Source: Oceanobacillus senegalensis
Lineage (GTDB): Bacteria > Bacillota > Bacilli > Bacillales > Amphibacillaceae
DNA length: 64,000 bases
Direction of reading: 5' to 3'
NCBI RefSeq assembly: GCF_900176885.1
Contig: NZ_LT839648.1
Coordinates: 2,410,718 to 2,474,717, forward strand
How positions within the stretch are numbered: the stretch's first letter is position 1; the number at the start of each line of letters is the position of its first letter. The notes under the pieces are model-generated. The model searched no databases. It had not been told where the DNA came from and saw only the letters and a program-made list of their open reading frames with translations. Shown piece after piece: positions 19,547 through 28,073 of the stretch. The position numbers were made by a program, and so were the translations under genes.

Positions 19547-20218
19547 ATGGATGTACCTATTCTCTATGAGGACAATCATTTGCTATTTGTAGAAAAGCCA
19601 GTGAATGTACCTGTCCAAGAGGATCAAACGAAAGATTTAGATTTACTCTCTTACTTGAAAAAGGATATAAAAATTCGTTACCAAAAACCCGGAAATGTTT
19701 ATCTCGGGCTTGTTCACCGGTTGGATCGCCCGGTTGGTGGTGTTATGGTATTTGCCAAGACATCGAAAGCAGCCTCCCGTTTATCGGATGTTATACGGAG
19801 AAATAACATGGAGAAGAGATATCTAGCAGTAGTTCGGGGAAAACCAAAGAAAGAGCGCGATATTTTAGAAGACTATCTTATTAAGGATCGTAGCAAAAAC
19901 ACGGTGTACGTTGTAGAACCAACTCATGAAAAGGCAAAAAAAGCGCTATTGGAATATGAAGTTATTGGGGAAAAGAATGGATTAAGTTTATTATCCATCA
20001 AACTTCACACAGGTAGACCCCACCAAATTCGCGTCCAGTTATCTTCTCGCAACTGTCCGCTTTATGGGGATCAAAAATATGGACAAAACGTAAATAAGCC
20101 TGGACAACAAATTGCCTTATGGTCACAAACACTTGCATTCGAGCACCCAACCAAAAAAGAAGAAATTAGCGTGCAGTCGCAACCACCAAATGAATATCCT
20201 TGGAATCTATGGTATTAG
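19547..20218 (+). CDS. RluA-family pseudouridine synthase
   Basis: Isomerises uridine to pseudouridine in rRNA or tRNA. The 223-aa protein is the catalytic domain alone, without an N-terminal S4 domain. Signature HRLDRPVGG at 57-65 contains catalytic D60; a basic RYLAVVRG strand and LHTGRPHQIRVQ (about 161-172) follow. Start at ATG 19547 with AAAGGAG. The target site cannot be assigned from the sequence. Monocistronic, with a terminator overlapping its stop codon. Confidence 0.92.
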   Translation: MDVPILYEDNHLLFVEKPVNVPVQEDQTKDLDLLSYLKKDIKIRYQKPGNVYLGLVHRLDRPVGGVMVFAKTSKAASRLSDVIRRNNMEKRYLAVVRGKPKKERDILEDYLIKDRSKNTVYVVEPTHEKAKKALLEYEVIGEKNGLSLLSIKLHTGRPHQIRVQLSSRNCPLYGDQKYGQNVNKPGQQIALWSQTLAFEHPTKKEEISVQSQPPNEYPWNLWY

Positions 20219-20246
20219 GAGGATGGTTCTTAACCGACCATCCTCC
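20218..20246. terminator. Terminator overlapping the pseudouridine synthase stop
   Basis: A 10-bp stem (GGAGGATGGT 20218-20227, ACCATCCTCC 20237-20246) is followed by CTTCCTTTT. The stem starts with the last base of the TAG stop. Confidence 0.8.
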
Positions 20247-20257
20247 CTTCCTTTTCA

Positions 20258-20629
20258 TTAAGGTGCAAATGGAAAATAAGTAAAAGCGACAACGAATAAA
20301 CCAATCCATCCACCCCATAAATAAACGAGACTAAATAGAATATCTAAACTTATTAAAAGCCACCTTTTCCATGATACGTTTTTTAACGCTACTTGAATCC
20401 AGCGATAATTGATCATCACTAAAAGGTAAAATCCTAAGACAATATACCATGGGACAACCCATTCTCCTACCTGTTGGGCCGATTCCGTTGTTCGACCTTC
20501 AAAAAAACCGGATTGAATTTTTATGATTTGACCACCAACAATAAATATAAAAACTAATATTCCGCCTATTCCGCCTAACCATTTCCTCTCTTGTCGCGTT
20601 GTCCCTATTAACAAACAAGAACCAATCAC
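20258..20629 (-). CDS. Small membrane protein with unclear start codon
   Basis: A 123-aa hydrophobic protein with three to four predicted membrane helices and no recognised domain. The GTG at 20629 is the first standard start but has no ribosome site. The only good site (AAGGGGAG, rc of 20667-20674) is 7 nt before an in-frame ATC at 20659, and starting there would complete the first helix (IDFILFSLFVVIGSCLLIG). Either ATC is used, or an ATG has been lost. Next downstream on the plus strand is the convergent pseudouridine synthase. Confidence 0.6.
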   Translation of the reverse strand: MIGSCLLIGTTRQERKWLGGIGGILVFIFIVGGQIIKIQSGFFEGRTTESAQQVGEWVVPWYIVLGFYLLVMINYRWIQVALKNVSWKRWLLISLDILFSLVYLWGGWIGLFVVAFTYFPFAP

Positions 20630-20746
20630 AACGAATAAGGAAAATAATATAAAGTCGATAGTGATTCTCCCCTTCCTAAAACCATATAACTACTGAATCT
20701 ATTTTGAACGAACTAGACCGTGGCACAAGAACCATCTTATGAATCC

Positions 20747-21793
20747 CTATGAATCATGCCTTATTGGGACCGTTTCCACTTCACCATTGTTGATATCCAT
20801 TCTATACAGGTGATAGTCGCTATCCCGACTTCCAAATTGTTTGTCTACCATAAAATAAATTACTTTCCCATCTGGTCCTAGGGTTGGATTGGAGGTATGC
20901 TCCTTCAAATCTGTTATCTGTTTCTCTTCTTCTGTCTCTCGATTATAATGAAAAAGCTCATACTGATAAATCCCGTTATCTCCCGTTTCATTTACCGCTT
21001 GAAAGATAAATCCATCCTCATTCGGTGTTAGGGTAAAATCATAAATATCCTTATTCCCTTCTTTTAAACTTGCAACTTGATAGCTATGGGGATTATCTAA
21101 TGGAATTTCAAAAATACGCTGATGTGATGCAAAGATATCGTCTGCTGTTTCAGCATGTTCATCATCAAACATCGATACATATGCTTTATTTTCTGTGCTA
21201 GATACTTGTAAGGATTGCATCATATATTTTTTCAGGTTTGTATGTTTTGTTGTTTCGCCACTAGAAATCTGATAGCTGAACAAATCGAAATCATGCGGGC
21301 GTGCACTTGCGATTGGTGAATAATTTTCAAATGTTTGGGCCTTCAAATAATAAATGAAATCTTCATTTTTCGGATGGTATTCTATTTCTGTCACTAAAGC
21401 TTTCTCTGAAACCAACTCTTTCATTTTCGATGATTCTATATTTATAACTTTAATTACACTCTTTAAATCTATTTCCTTACTTTTATAAGCAACAACATAA
21501 GCAAGCTCTTTCTCATCTGCAGAAAAACTGATATCCAAGATTTCTTGCGTGTCTTCCAATTGTACGATAGGATTAGACTGGATTTTCGAATTATTTTCTA
21601 AATAAATGCCGGGCTTTCCCTTTTCATAAAACACATAGGCAATGCTTCCATCTGATGCTACATCATAAATAGAAGTAAACCCTTCTCTTTTTTCATATTC
21701 TTCCTGATCAAAAATGATTCCTAATCCAATTAACGTGATGGTTATTAATCCACTGATAGTTACAATGGAAACAATCCACTTTTTCTTCATCAT
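20747..21793 (-). CDS. Membrane-anchored beta-propeller (TolB-like) protein
   Basis: 348 aa from MMKKKW. An N-terminal signal anchor (about residues 5-25) is followed by an extracytoplasmic domain with repeated blades such as ISFSADEKELAYVV, FTLTPNEDGFIFQAV and PTLGPDGKVIYFMV, typical of TolB/WD40-like propellers. ATG 21793 sits just after a GGGGG and 8 nt past the stop of the upstream gene; the longer frame to 21835 overlaps that gene. It is the third gene of a padR-HAAS-propeller operon. Role unknown; probably an envelope sensor or a partner of the HAAS protein. Confidence 0.7.
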   Translation of the reverse strand: MMKKKWIVSIVTISGLITITLIGLGIIFDQEEYEKREGFTSIYDVASDGSIAYVFYEKGKPGIYLENNSKIQSNPIVQLEDTQEILDISFSADEKELAYVVAYKSKEIDLKSVIKVINIESSKMKELVSEKALVTEIEYHPKNEDFIYYLKAQTFENYSPIASARPHDFDLFSYQISSGETTKHTNLKKYMMQSLQVSSTENKAYVSMFDDEHAETADDIFASHQRIFEIPLDNPHSYQVASLKEGNKDIYDFTLTPNEDGFIFQAVNETGDNGIYQYELFHYNRETEEEKQITDLKEHTSNPTLGPDGKVIYFMVDKQFGSRDSDYHLYRMDINNGEVETVPIRHDS

Positions 21794-21801
21794 ATCCCCC
21801 T

Positions 21802-22680
21802 TTACAAACCAGTAAAAATGACTGAGAAATACCAAAGAATAATGAATATAATAGCAAGAGGAAAAATGGCTAGAATGAATGCTACTTTCTTTCTCCTTTT
21901 ACGAATTAAATTCATTTGCATGATATAAAGAATAATCCATACAAGCAATGGGATAAGTGGAATAATCATGGAAGGTGATAACATACCAGTCATTACCAAT
22001 ATCCCCCATAGAAAGAATAAGACAAAGCCAATGACACCTACCCCAGCTGTCATATTAAGAATATGTAGCCATTTAGCATGTGTAGGTAACGGGTGATCAC
22101 TTTCCATATAGTCATGAATGGTTGTTCTGTAAATCAAAATAATAGCCAGTAAAATAATGAAACTGGCAGTGATAAATAATGGTGTTGATAGGGCAGTGTC
22201 CATAATCCCAGTTGTCAACAGTAAACCGAACAAATAGATTGCGATATGTAAAACTAGTAGACTATTCATCCATAAACGCCGGTTCAAAAATGCAAATGAT
22301 TGAATGGAAAAAATAAATAGAAACGTACTTACGACCATAGAGAGGACTAACCATAAAATATAGGCATCTCCTTCATCGAACAACTGAACCAAATAGATTG
22401 CTATAGAAAAAATAATCGAGACAGTGGCTAGAACTCTCATCATTTCTTTTCTTAAAGGAAACATAGCCTGTTGAATTTGTTCCCCCACCTCTACTTCATT
22501 CCCAAAGTGCTCCATTGCCTTCGCTTCCGCTTCTTTCTCGGAAAGCCCTTGCTCCATCCATTCATTCTTAGACATTTCTAAATGAACCATTAGTTCTTCA
22601 TATAGGTCATCCTTTTCCTCTTGATTCCCTTCTATTTGTTGTACGGCTTTTTCCACAAATTTCTCGAACGCATTGGTCAT
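21802..22680 (-). CDS. HAAS-domain (permease prefix domain 1) membrane protein
   Basis: 292 aa: an N-terminal HAAS-type helical domain (about 1-75; DDLYEELMVHLEMSKNEWMEQGLSEKEAEAKAMEHFG) followed by about six to seven membrane helices. Such proteins are typically encoded next to PadR regulators and act in envelope stress or transport. Its start overlaps the padR stop by four bases (ATGA), indicating translational coupling. The transmembrane part has no recognised family. Confidence 0.8.
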   Translation of the reverse strand: MTNAFEKFVEKAVQQIEGNQEEKDDLYEELMVHLEMSKNEWMEQGLSEKEAEAKAMEHFGNEVEVGEQIQQAMFPLRKEMMRVLATVSIIFSIAIYLVQLFDEGDAYILWLVLSMVVSTFLFIFSIQSFAFLNRRLWMNSLLVLHIAIYLFGLLLTTGIMDTALSTPLFITASFIILLAIILIYRTTIHDYMESDHPLPTHAKWLHILNMTAGVGVIGFVLFFLWGILVMTGMLSPSMIIPLIPLLVWIILYIMQMNLIRKRRKKVAFILAIFPLAIIFIILWYFSVIFTGL

Positions 22681-23003
22681 ATTAGTCCCTCCGAACTTTT
22701 ATGCACCAGCGATTCAATCAGTTTCCAGTTCTCTTGCTTTCGTTTTAACTCTTTCCTACCTGATTCTGTTATATGGTAATATTTCCTTCTACCGTTTTCG
22801 GTGTTACTCCAATAGGACTCTATCCATTGTTTTCTTTCTAATCGCTTTAAAGCCGAGTATAATGTCCCCTCACTCATCTCATATGTTTCATTACTGAGCT
22901 TTTTTAAGATTTTCGTCATTTCATAGCCATATAAATCACGCTGAGAAATTAAAGACATCAGTAATAAATCAATACTTCCCTTCATCATTTCCTTATCCAC
23001 CAT
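22677..23003 (-). CDS. PadR-family transcriptional regulator
   Basis: 108 aa, the short PadR type: winged helix with LLLMSLISQRDLYGYEMTKIL, SEGTLYSALKRLERKQWIES and NGRRKYYHITESGRKEL. The start at ATG 23003 is set by GGAGGTG 7 nt upstream; the longer frame to 23018 contains that site. The first gene of its operon, it lies 33 bp downstream of a perfect 24-bp palindrome that is its likely operator, so autorepression of the whole operon is inferred. Confidence 0.9.
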   Translation of the reverse strand: MVDKEMMKGSIDLLLMSLISQRDLYGYEMTKILKKLSNETYEMSEGTLYSALKRLERKQWIESYWSNTENGRRKYYHITESGRKELKRKQENWKLIESLVHKSSEGLI

Positions 23004-23036
23004 CCAACTCACCTCCATTTATCTTCTATCAACAGT

Positions 23037-23060
23037 GTAATACGATGTACATCGTATTAC
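23037..23060. promoter_or_regulatory. Perfect 24-bp palindrome, PadR operator
   Basis: Each half is GTAATACGATGT and the centre is ATGTACAT, the core pattern typical of PadR operators. A -35-like TTGTAA and a weak -10-like TACACT can be placed so that the palindrome fills the promoter. It lies just upstream of padR. Confidence 0.75.
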
Positions 23061-23322
23061 AAGGGTGATGTAATTATTTTCATTGTATCCATTGTTATAA
23101 TGTTTACTATTTTCAATGAGTCATTTTTTAATTGGATAGTAATGTACCAGTAGTTTCAATTATTATTAGTCTAATGATGGGTAGTTTACATATGCCATAC
23201 TAATCAGAACGCCCCTCTAATCCGTTAGCACACCAAAACCGAACAAATTTCCTATGAAAATAGTATTATTTTAAAAAAAGATGGCAATAACTTTACTATA
23301 GTAAATGGAAAGGGTTAGATTC

Positions 23323-23520
23323 ATGGATAAATTTAATTTACAAAGCTCTATTCGCACTGGCGACGATTCCATTGAAATAGGATTTTCTCGAAATGGAGCA
23401 ATAAGTGGGGCCGCCATAGGTAGTTTTCTTGGAGGAAAAATCGCTGGTAACGTCGGTGCAGCTGCCGGTTATGTAGTAGGAGGAATGGTTGGAGCCTTTT
23501 TCGGCCCAGCGGATTCATAG
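23323..23520 (+). CDS. Glycine-zipper small membrane peptide, 65 aa
   Basis: ATG 23323 has GAAAGGG 8 nt upstream and is preferred to the in-frame ATG at 23305. A polar N-terminus (about 1-22) is followed by one long Gly/Ala segment with GxxxG spacing (residues about 23-60: GAISGAAIGSFLGGKIAG and on). This is typical of glycine-zipper membrane proteins, two-peptide bacteriocins or small pore formers. There is no double-glycine leader cleavage pattern or immunity gene nearby, so the bacteriocin reading is only one option. Confidence 0.6.
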   Translation: MDKFNLQSSIRTGDDSIEIGFSRNGAISGAAIGSFLGGKIAGNVGAAAGYVVGGMVGAFFGPADS

Positions 23521-23630
23521 AATAATAAAAGAATGATTCGTTAAGTAGAGTAGAAAATACAAAACGAGTCGTTCTTTTATTTCTACTAAAAGTCAAACAT
23601 ATATCTTCACTTGTTATGAGAAGATCACAT

Positions 23631-23861
23631 AAAGTGAATCTTCATTCAGTTTGGGTTTTCTTTCACCCAACTGGAACAAAGGCTAAAATCACAACCGTTG
23701 CAACGCCTTCCGAGCCCTACATCCTGTAGGCCCCAACGAATCGGGCATTTAGGGGAAATTTATACCACAAAGGTATGACACAAGGCCCTCCCCCATCTAA
23801 AATGATTCATGTTTCTTCCATTTTTGGGGTAGGGGGATTACTGCCCCTAACCTGCGATAAA
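23631..23861 (+). repeat. ~230-bp structured intergenic element, copy A
   Basis: It starts AAAGTGAATCTTCATTCAGT and ends CCTGCGATAAA. Internal hairpins include CCTACA/TGTAGG (about 23717-23731), the CCC..GGG stem after it, and a large CCCCCATCTAAAAT / ATTTTTGGGGTAGGGGG stem at 23781-23837. The order, length and hairpins are shared with copy B (31470-31707) and, with the middle deleted, copy C (37475-37570, opposite strand). It is noncoding. MITE-like element or structured RNA are both possible. Confidence 0.8.
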
Positions 23862-24041
23862 TTTTTACTACATTCCCTCTCAGCATTATCTAAAAACAAT
23901 GGATGGATACAATTAGTGTTTTTCCTTTATTTAAATGATACTAAGAATAAATCTAAAAACATACCAATGTATACAAATCAAGCATTAGTGCAATTTAAAA
24001 AATGAAATAGTATTCTATAAATCAGAAATGTGAGGAATAAA

Positions 24042-25508
24042 ATGAAACAGAATCATTCATCCCAAAAGCCTGTAATTTTACTTAATATTGATTCGTTAAT
24101 GCCTCTGGCGCTTGAGATTGCAACCCAAACAGGTCGTGCTCCGGCCCTCCAGTTTTTGATGGAAAACGGTACATACTTTTCTGATATGGTTACCTCTTTT
24201 CCAACCATGTCTGTAACGATTGACAGTACTTTACTAACTGGGACGTATCCGGATCAGCATCAGATTCCTGGCCTACATTGGTTTGACACAAGGACTAAAC
24301 AATTTATCAACTATGGGACAGGTTTAAGAGAGACGTTCCGAATCGGTTGGAAAAATTCTATTCATAATATGTTGTATCGTCTAAACCACGAACATATGAG
24401 TAAAGACGTCTCTACCATTTATGAAGACCTAGCAGAAAACGGAATTTCCTCCGCATCCATCAACTCATTTGTGTATCGCGGAAACAAGGTCCAGCGATTA
24501 AAGACACCTAAAATATTAAGTTCCCTCACTCATTTTGAGAATGGCGAGTGGTTAGCTAGCGTACCATCCACATTTTCACTAGGGGCATTTTCGAAATTGC
24601 GCGCTAGTGGTATGCCAACTCAAATCGCAGCAGGTAACTATAAGTATACTGCCAAGGAACTGCGTTATCTAATTCGCAAAAAAAAGCTACCAGGATTTAC
24701 TTTTTGTATATTCCAAGATATGGATGCAAGAATTCATTTTAAAGGGCCAACAGATATAAAACTAATTAAAAAAATTGATCAAGAAATACAAAAAATACTC
24801 AATATGTATTCAAGCTGGGAAGAGGCACTTCGTCATAATGTGTGGATGGTCATTGGTGATAATGGCCATGGAGCAACTGGTACAAGCTATCGAAAAAACT
24901 TAATTGATTTACGTAAAATCTTTAAAAAATATCGGATTTCCCGTATTCATAAAAAAGTTACGGAAAAAGACCAGCTTGCCCTATGTGTCAACCAACGTAT
25001 GGCTTATATTTACCTTCTTCATACAAAAACTCCGTTCAGTAAACTTGTTAAACAGCTTAGAAAAGATTCTAGAATAGATGTGATAGCGTGGAAGGAGGAG
25101 CAAAATATTCATGTTGCTTCAGGTGTGAAAGGAGGATTATTAACATTCCGACCTGATGGAGCTTATACAGATGTTTATAACCAATCTTGGACAGTGGAAG
25201 GTAATTTAGACATCTTAGATTTACAGTTAACAAAAAATCAATTTCTAACCTATGGTGATTATCCGGATGCTTTAGCTAGGATTTTTGGTTCTTTAAACTC
25301 CCATGAAGGTCGGTTTATTGTAGCTAATGCAAAACCAGGCTGTGAATTCAAAGCACAGTCTACACCTTTTCACTTAAGTGGAGCAGCCCACGGTTCCTTG
25401 CATCGACAGGAATCAAATGTACCATTAATCATTGCAGGCACAAATGAAAAACCAGAATTCTCCCGGCTGGTAGACTTAAAGAAATTTATTTTACCTCTCG
25501 TTAAGTAA
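24042..25508 (+). CDS. Alkaline phosphatase superfamily protein (type I phosphodiesterase / nucleotide pyrophosphatase fold)
   Basis: Predicted metal-dependent phosphodiesterase or phosphohydrolase, 488 aa. Visible: first metal aspartate D17 in VILLNIDSL, nucleophile region FPTMSVTIDSTLLTG (T55 likely nucleophile) followed by the TYPDQHQIPG family pattern, metal site DNGHGATGT, and the late HLSGAAHGSLHRQE histidine. No signal peptide or anchor, so cytoplasmic as far as can be seen. ATG 24042 with GAGG site; an in-frame GTG at 24030 overlaps that site. Monocistronic; substrate unknown. Confidence 0.85.
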   Translation: MKQNHSSQKPVILLNIDSLMPLALEIATQTGRAPALQFLMENGTYFSDMVTSFPTMSVTIDSTLLTGTYPDQHQIPGLHWFDTRTKQFINYGTGLRETFRIGWKNSIHNMLYRLNHEHMSKDVSTIYEDLAENGISSASINSFVYRGNKVQRLKTPKILSSLTHFENGEWLASVPSTFSLGAFSKLRASGMPTQIAAGNYKYTAKELRYLIRKKKLPGFTFCIFQDMDARIHFKGPTDIKLIKKIDQEIQKILNMYSSWEEALRHNVWMVIGDNGHGATGTSYRKNLIDLRKIFKKYRISRIHKKVTEKDQLALCVNQRMAYIYLLHTKTPFSKLVKQLRKDSRIDVIAWKEEQNIHVASGVKGGLLTFRPDGAYTDVYNQSWTVEGNLDILDLQLTKNQFLTYGDYPDALARIFGSLNSHEGRFIVANAKPGCEFKAQSTPFHLSGAAHGSLHRQESNVPLIIAGTNEKPEFSRLVDLKKFILPLVK

Positions 25509-26010
25509 CAATACAAGTAGGGGCTTAGGATGTTTTCCTTGTCCCTACTGAATACGCTAATCCAATAGAACCCGCAATGAATGCAATATATATTAGGAAC
25601 ATATAAATTAGTAACATCCAAGGTTATTAATAAAATCTCTCCACATAATACACCAATTGAAGCAAATTTGTACGTTAGAGCTTTCCCCTTCCCAATTTTA
25701 TATTAAGAATTCTTTCCTTTGTTAATTTTGTAGTCGCCATAACAAAATCAATGTCCCCATAATTTCTAGGCCTTTTTTCTCCCCTCTTCCTATTCCTCTT
25801 TCCTCTTTTTACCAATCCTTGCACTAAAACAACTGTGATGTCTTTAATTCTTTTGATTTTTGTTTACTATAGATAGTGGAGTCCTATTGTACAGTATAAA
25901 ATAATGTAGTATATTTAAAAGTATTTCTAACCATCCCCCATTTAAATTTGATTTTAGAAAAATAACCCAATAGAAAATAAATCAAAAGAACCGTCCTAGG
26001 AGGAAAATTA
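25509..26010. other. Gene-poor gap
   Basis: It contains only the doubtful hydrophobic ORF at 25525-25617, an AGAACCGTCC repeat half-site at 25988-25997 just before the next ribosome site, and pyrimidine-rich sequence. Nothing else is supported. Confidence 0.45.
25525..25617 (-). CDS. Doubtful 30-aa hydrophobic ORF
   Basis: ATG at 25617 opens a 30-codon frame encoding one membrane-like helix (starts MLLIYMFLIYIAFIAG, ends VGTRKTS). There is no convincing ribosome site. It could be a tiny membrane protein or the remnant of a larger gene. Confidence 0.25.
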   Translation of the reverse strand: MLLIYMFLIYIAFIAGSIGLAYSVGTRKTS

Positions 26011-26352
26011 ATGAAAGAAAGATTTTCAATAAGCGTTTTTAAAAATCTAATTGAAAAGAAAATGAAGAAAAAAATCCTAGTGAAAGTTATGTGGAATGAC
26101 AACGAAAAAATAACCCTATTTATAACCCCAAATATGAAAATTAATTCCTTTATCAATGACGATAAGGAAGGCTATTTTTTTTATGATAACGAAGGTAAGC
26201 TTGTAGAATATACGATTCCATGTATTCTTGCAGAAGAGAATTTAGTAAATGGTCAAGTCGTACTTGAAGGTGTAAACGGTAGAAAAATGAAAGTGAACAA
26301 TCAATTATTATCGAAGGAAGATATCCAATTTTTAAAGCAACAATCAAACTAA
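26011..26352 (+). CDS. Hypothetical protein, 113 aa
   Basis: ATG 26011 has AGGAGG 8 nt upstream, so it is very likely expressed. The product has a basic N-terminal helix (KNLIEKKMKKKILVK), then beta-rich sequence with TLFITPNMKI, GYFFYDNEGKLVEY and QVVLEGVNGRKMKVNNQ. No signal, membrane segment or known motif. Not recognised. The ribosome site is directly preceded by a half GAACCGTCC repeat. Confidence 0.6.
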   Translation: MKERFSISVFKNLIEKKMKKKILVKVMWNDNEKITLFITPNMKINSFINDDKEGYFFYDNEGKLVEYTIPCILAEENLVNGQVVLEGVNGRKMKVNNQLLSKEDIQFLKQQSN

Positions 26353-26422
26353 AACTCTTCACAAAGTCATATACATTTTTCACGAATTTTAGCTCACACT
26401 AGACTTAAAAGGAGGTTTTACG

Positions 26423-26518
26423 TTGAGTACGAATAAAGGCAAAAAGAAAAAGAACAAGAATAAACAAGAATTAAACGAAATGAAAGGTAAGGAAAGACAT
26501 CGTCGCAATAGATCATAA
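26423..26518 (+). CDS. 31-aa lysine-rich peptide
   Basis: TTG at 26423 with AAGGAGG at 7-nt spacing, followed by a very strong terminator at its TAA stop. The product is almost entirely Lys, Asn, Arg, Glu and Gln (MSTNKGKKKKNKNKQ and on). The tight ribosome site plus terminator argue that it is real. Composition resembles the small basic proteins at 38677-39015. Function unknown; possibly spore-associated. Confidence 0.6.
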   Translation: MSTNKGKKKKNKNKQELNEMKGKERHRRNRS

Positions 26519-26559
26519 AAGAGGATAGGGGTTGCTGAATGTCTACCCCTATCCTCTTT
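26518..26559. terminator. Strong bidirectional terminator
   Basis: A 15-bp perfect stem (26518-26532 with 26545-26559; AAAGAGGATAGGGGT) with A and T flanks lies between convergent small genes. Confidence 0.9.
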
Positions 26560-26571
26560 AAAATTTACGAA

Positions 26572-26853
26572 TTAAGAAAATTTAAAATCAAAACTCTTAT
26601 CTGACCTTTGAATTATCTGCACACTTAAGCCTATTTCTTCATTTAAATGTTTATATAAATAATTACGTTTCAAGGTTGGTATTAAGGCTAACATTTCTAC
26701 TGGTTCTTCCGTTCGTTCATTAAGCATAAAAGCTAAGAAATTCTTATTACCATCTCCAATAAAAGCAGCAAAAACCTCCTGCGTCTCACCTCTTACTGGC
26801 TTATAATTATCTTCTAACCCTGGTAACTTTAATATCGTTTCAGCCACAATCAT
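26572..26853 (-). CDS. Hypothetical protein, 93 aa
   Basis: ATG 26853 with an AAAGGGAAGGGA site. Small soluble alpha/beta protein: VRGETQEVFAAFIGDGNKNFLAFMLNE in the N-terminal half and RNYLYKHLNEEIGLSVQIIQRSD in the C-terminal half. No motif I can name. Flanked by a terminator. Confidence 0.55.
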   Translation of the reverse strand: MIVAETILKLPGLEDNYKPVRGETQEVFAAFIGDGNKNFLAFMLNERTEEPVEMLALIPTLKRNYLYKHLNEEIGLSVQIIQRSDKSFDFKFS

Positions 26854-27056
26854 ATCCCTTCCCTTTCACAGATAATTTTTAATTATTTTATCCAGAAGCT
26901 GGGAAGTTAAACAGGAATAGGGAACATTATATTGTTACTAAATCTACAAAATTATACCAGATTATTTTTCCGTTGATTCCCATTTTCAAACATAATATTT
27001 ACTCCAGTAATCAAGACATTAAATTAAAGCGATATGATGCTTATTTAACCTACGTT

Positions 27057-28073
27057 TTAGCCGAGAATTAATAGGTAGGCAAAAAATATAACCATAACTA
27101 CCAAACCAAATGGTGCCCCAATTTTCGCCCATTCTTTACTAGAAATTCCAAGCTTGTTTGCTGATATGATATTTGGAATATTTCCTGGGATGAGCATTCC
27201 ACCACTGATGATAAGACCTAATAATAAAAATCGAAGGGTATCTGTATCCATTGCCGGACTAATTTCTGCAGCAGCTAATGTCGCATTATCTAATATAGCA
27301 GAAATCATATTAATCCAGTACAATATCCCTGGCTGTAAATCAAGTAAATATTCATTAACAAGTGGCTCATAACCCGCTCCTAGCAATGTTAACCCCATTA
27401 CAAATAGATAGATTTTAAAGGAGCGAATAACGATTTCTGAGTAGCTCTCCGCCTCATTGTTATTCCCTAGGCTACGGTCACCTTGTTTTGGTTTTAATGT
27501 AAAGTAAGCTAATACGCCAATAACAATAACGGAAACAATGACCTCAAGTCCAATTAATTCAAATAGATAAGAAAATTCTTCATTCAATTTATTCGTTGTA
27601 ATCGTTGCTAAAGGCTCACCAATCGGGGTAAGAACGGCACCTAAACCAATTGCAAAACATGCTAAAATAACGGTTTGAATTTCTGTTTTTCTATCTAAAT
27701 TCAAGATACTTACGACAGATACTAGGATAATTGCTGCAATAATAGCAGTTATTATACTAGAAAGTAATCCTAAGATAATAATGATTATTGCAAGAAATAA
27801 ACGAGTATCCACACGATTGCTAATTTTTAATACTCCACGTTCGATCGGATTTTTCAACCTCTTAAATAATAACCCTGTAATAAGTACAGCCAACGTGATA
27901 AATATAGGAGCCTCTAATGCATGAAAATATAATTGTTTATTAAGTACGCCACTTACAACCGCCGTAATTAAACCCATTAAAAATAAAAAGGTTTCTAGAT
28001 TTCGTTCGATAGATTGAACAACAAATGGTAAAAGTAAAACCATTAGTAAAATAAAAATAAGAACAACATCCAT
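27057..28073 (-). CDS. DUF1646 family predicted cation transporter
   Basis: 338-aa polytopic membrane protein with about ten helices. It resembles the DUF1646 (COG4756) family, placed in the ion-transporter superfamily with NhaD/ArsB-type antiporters. Notable segments are GLGAVLTPIGEPLATI (about 147-162) in the first half and ISGGMLIPGNIPNIISANKLGISSKEWAKIG near the C-terminus, the pseudo-symmetric half-helix breaks of this superfamily. ATG 28073 lies 8 nt after GGAGG; the longer frame to 28088 is rejected. Na+ or H+ coupling is inference. Confidence 0.8.
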   Translation of the reverse strand: MDVVLIFILLMVLLLPFVVQSIERNLETFLFLMGLITAVVSGVLNKQLYFHALEAPIFITLAVLITGLLFKRLKNPIERGVLKISNRVDTRLFLAIIIIILGLLSSIITAIIAAIILVSVVSILNLDRKTEIQTVILACFAIGLGAVLTPIGEPLATITTNKLNEEFSYLFELIGLEVIVSVIVIGVLAYFTLKPKQGDRSLGNNNEAESYSEIVIRSFKIYLFVMGLTLLGAGYEPLVNEYLLDLQPGILYWINMISAILDNATLAAAEISPAMDTDTLRFLLLGLIISGGMLIPGNIPNIISANKLGISSKEWAKIGAPFGLVVMVIFFAYLLILG

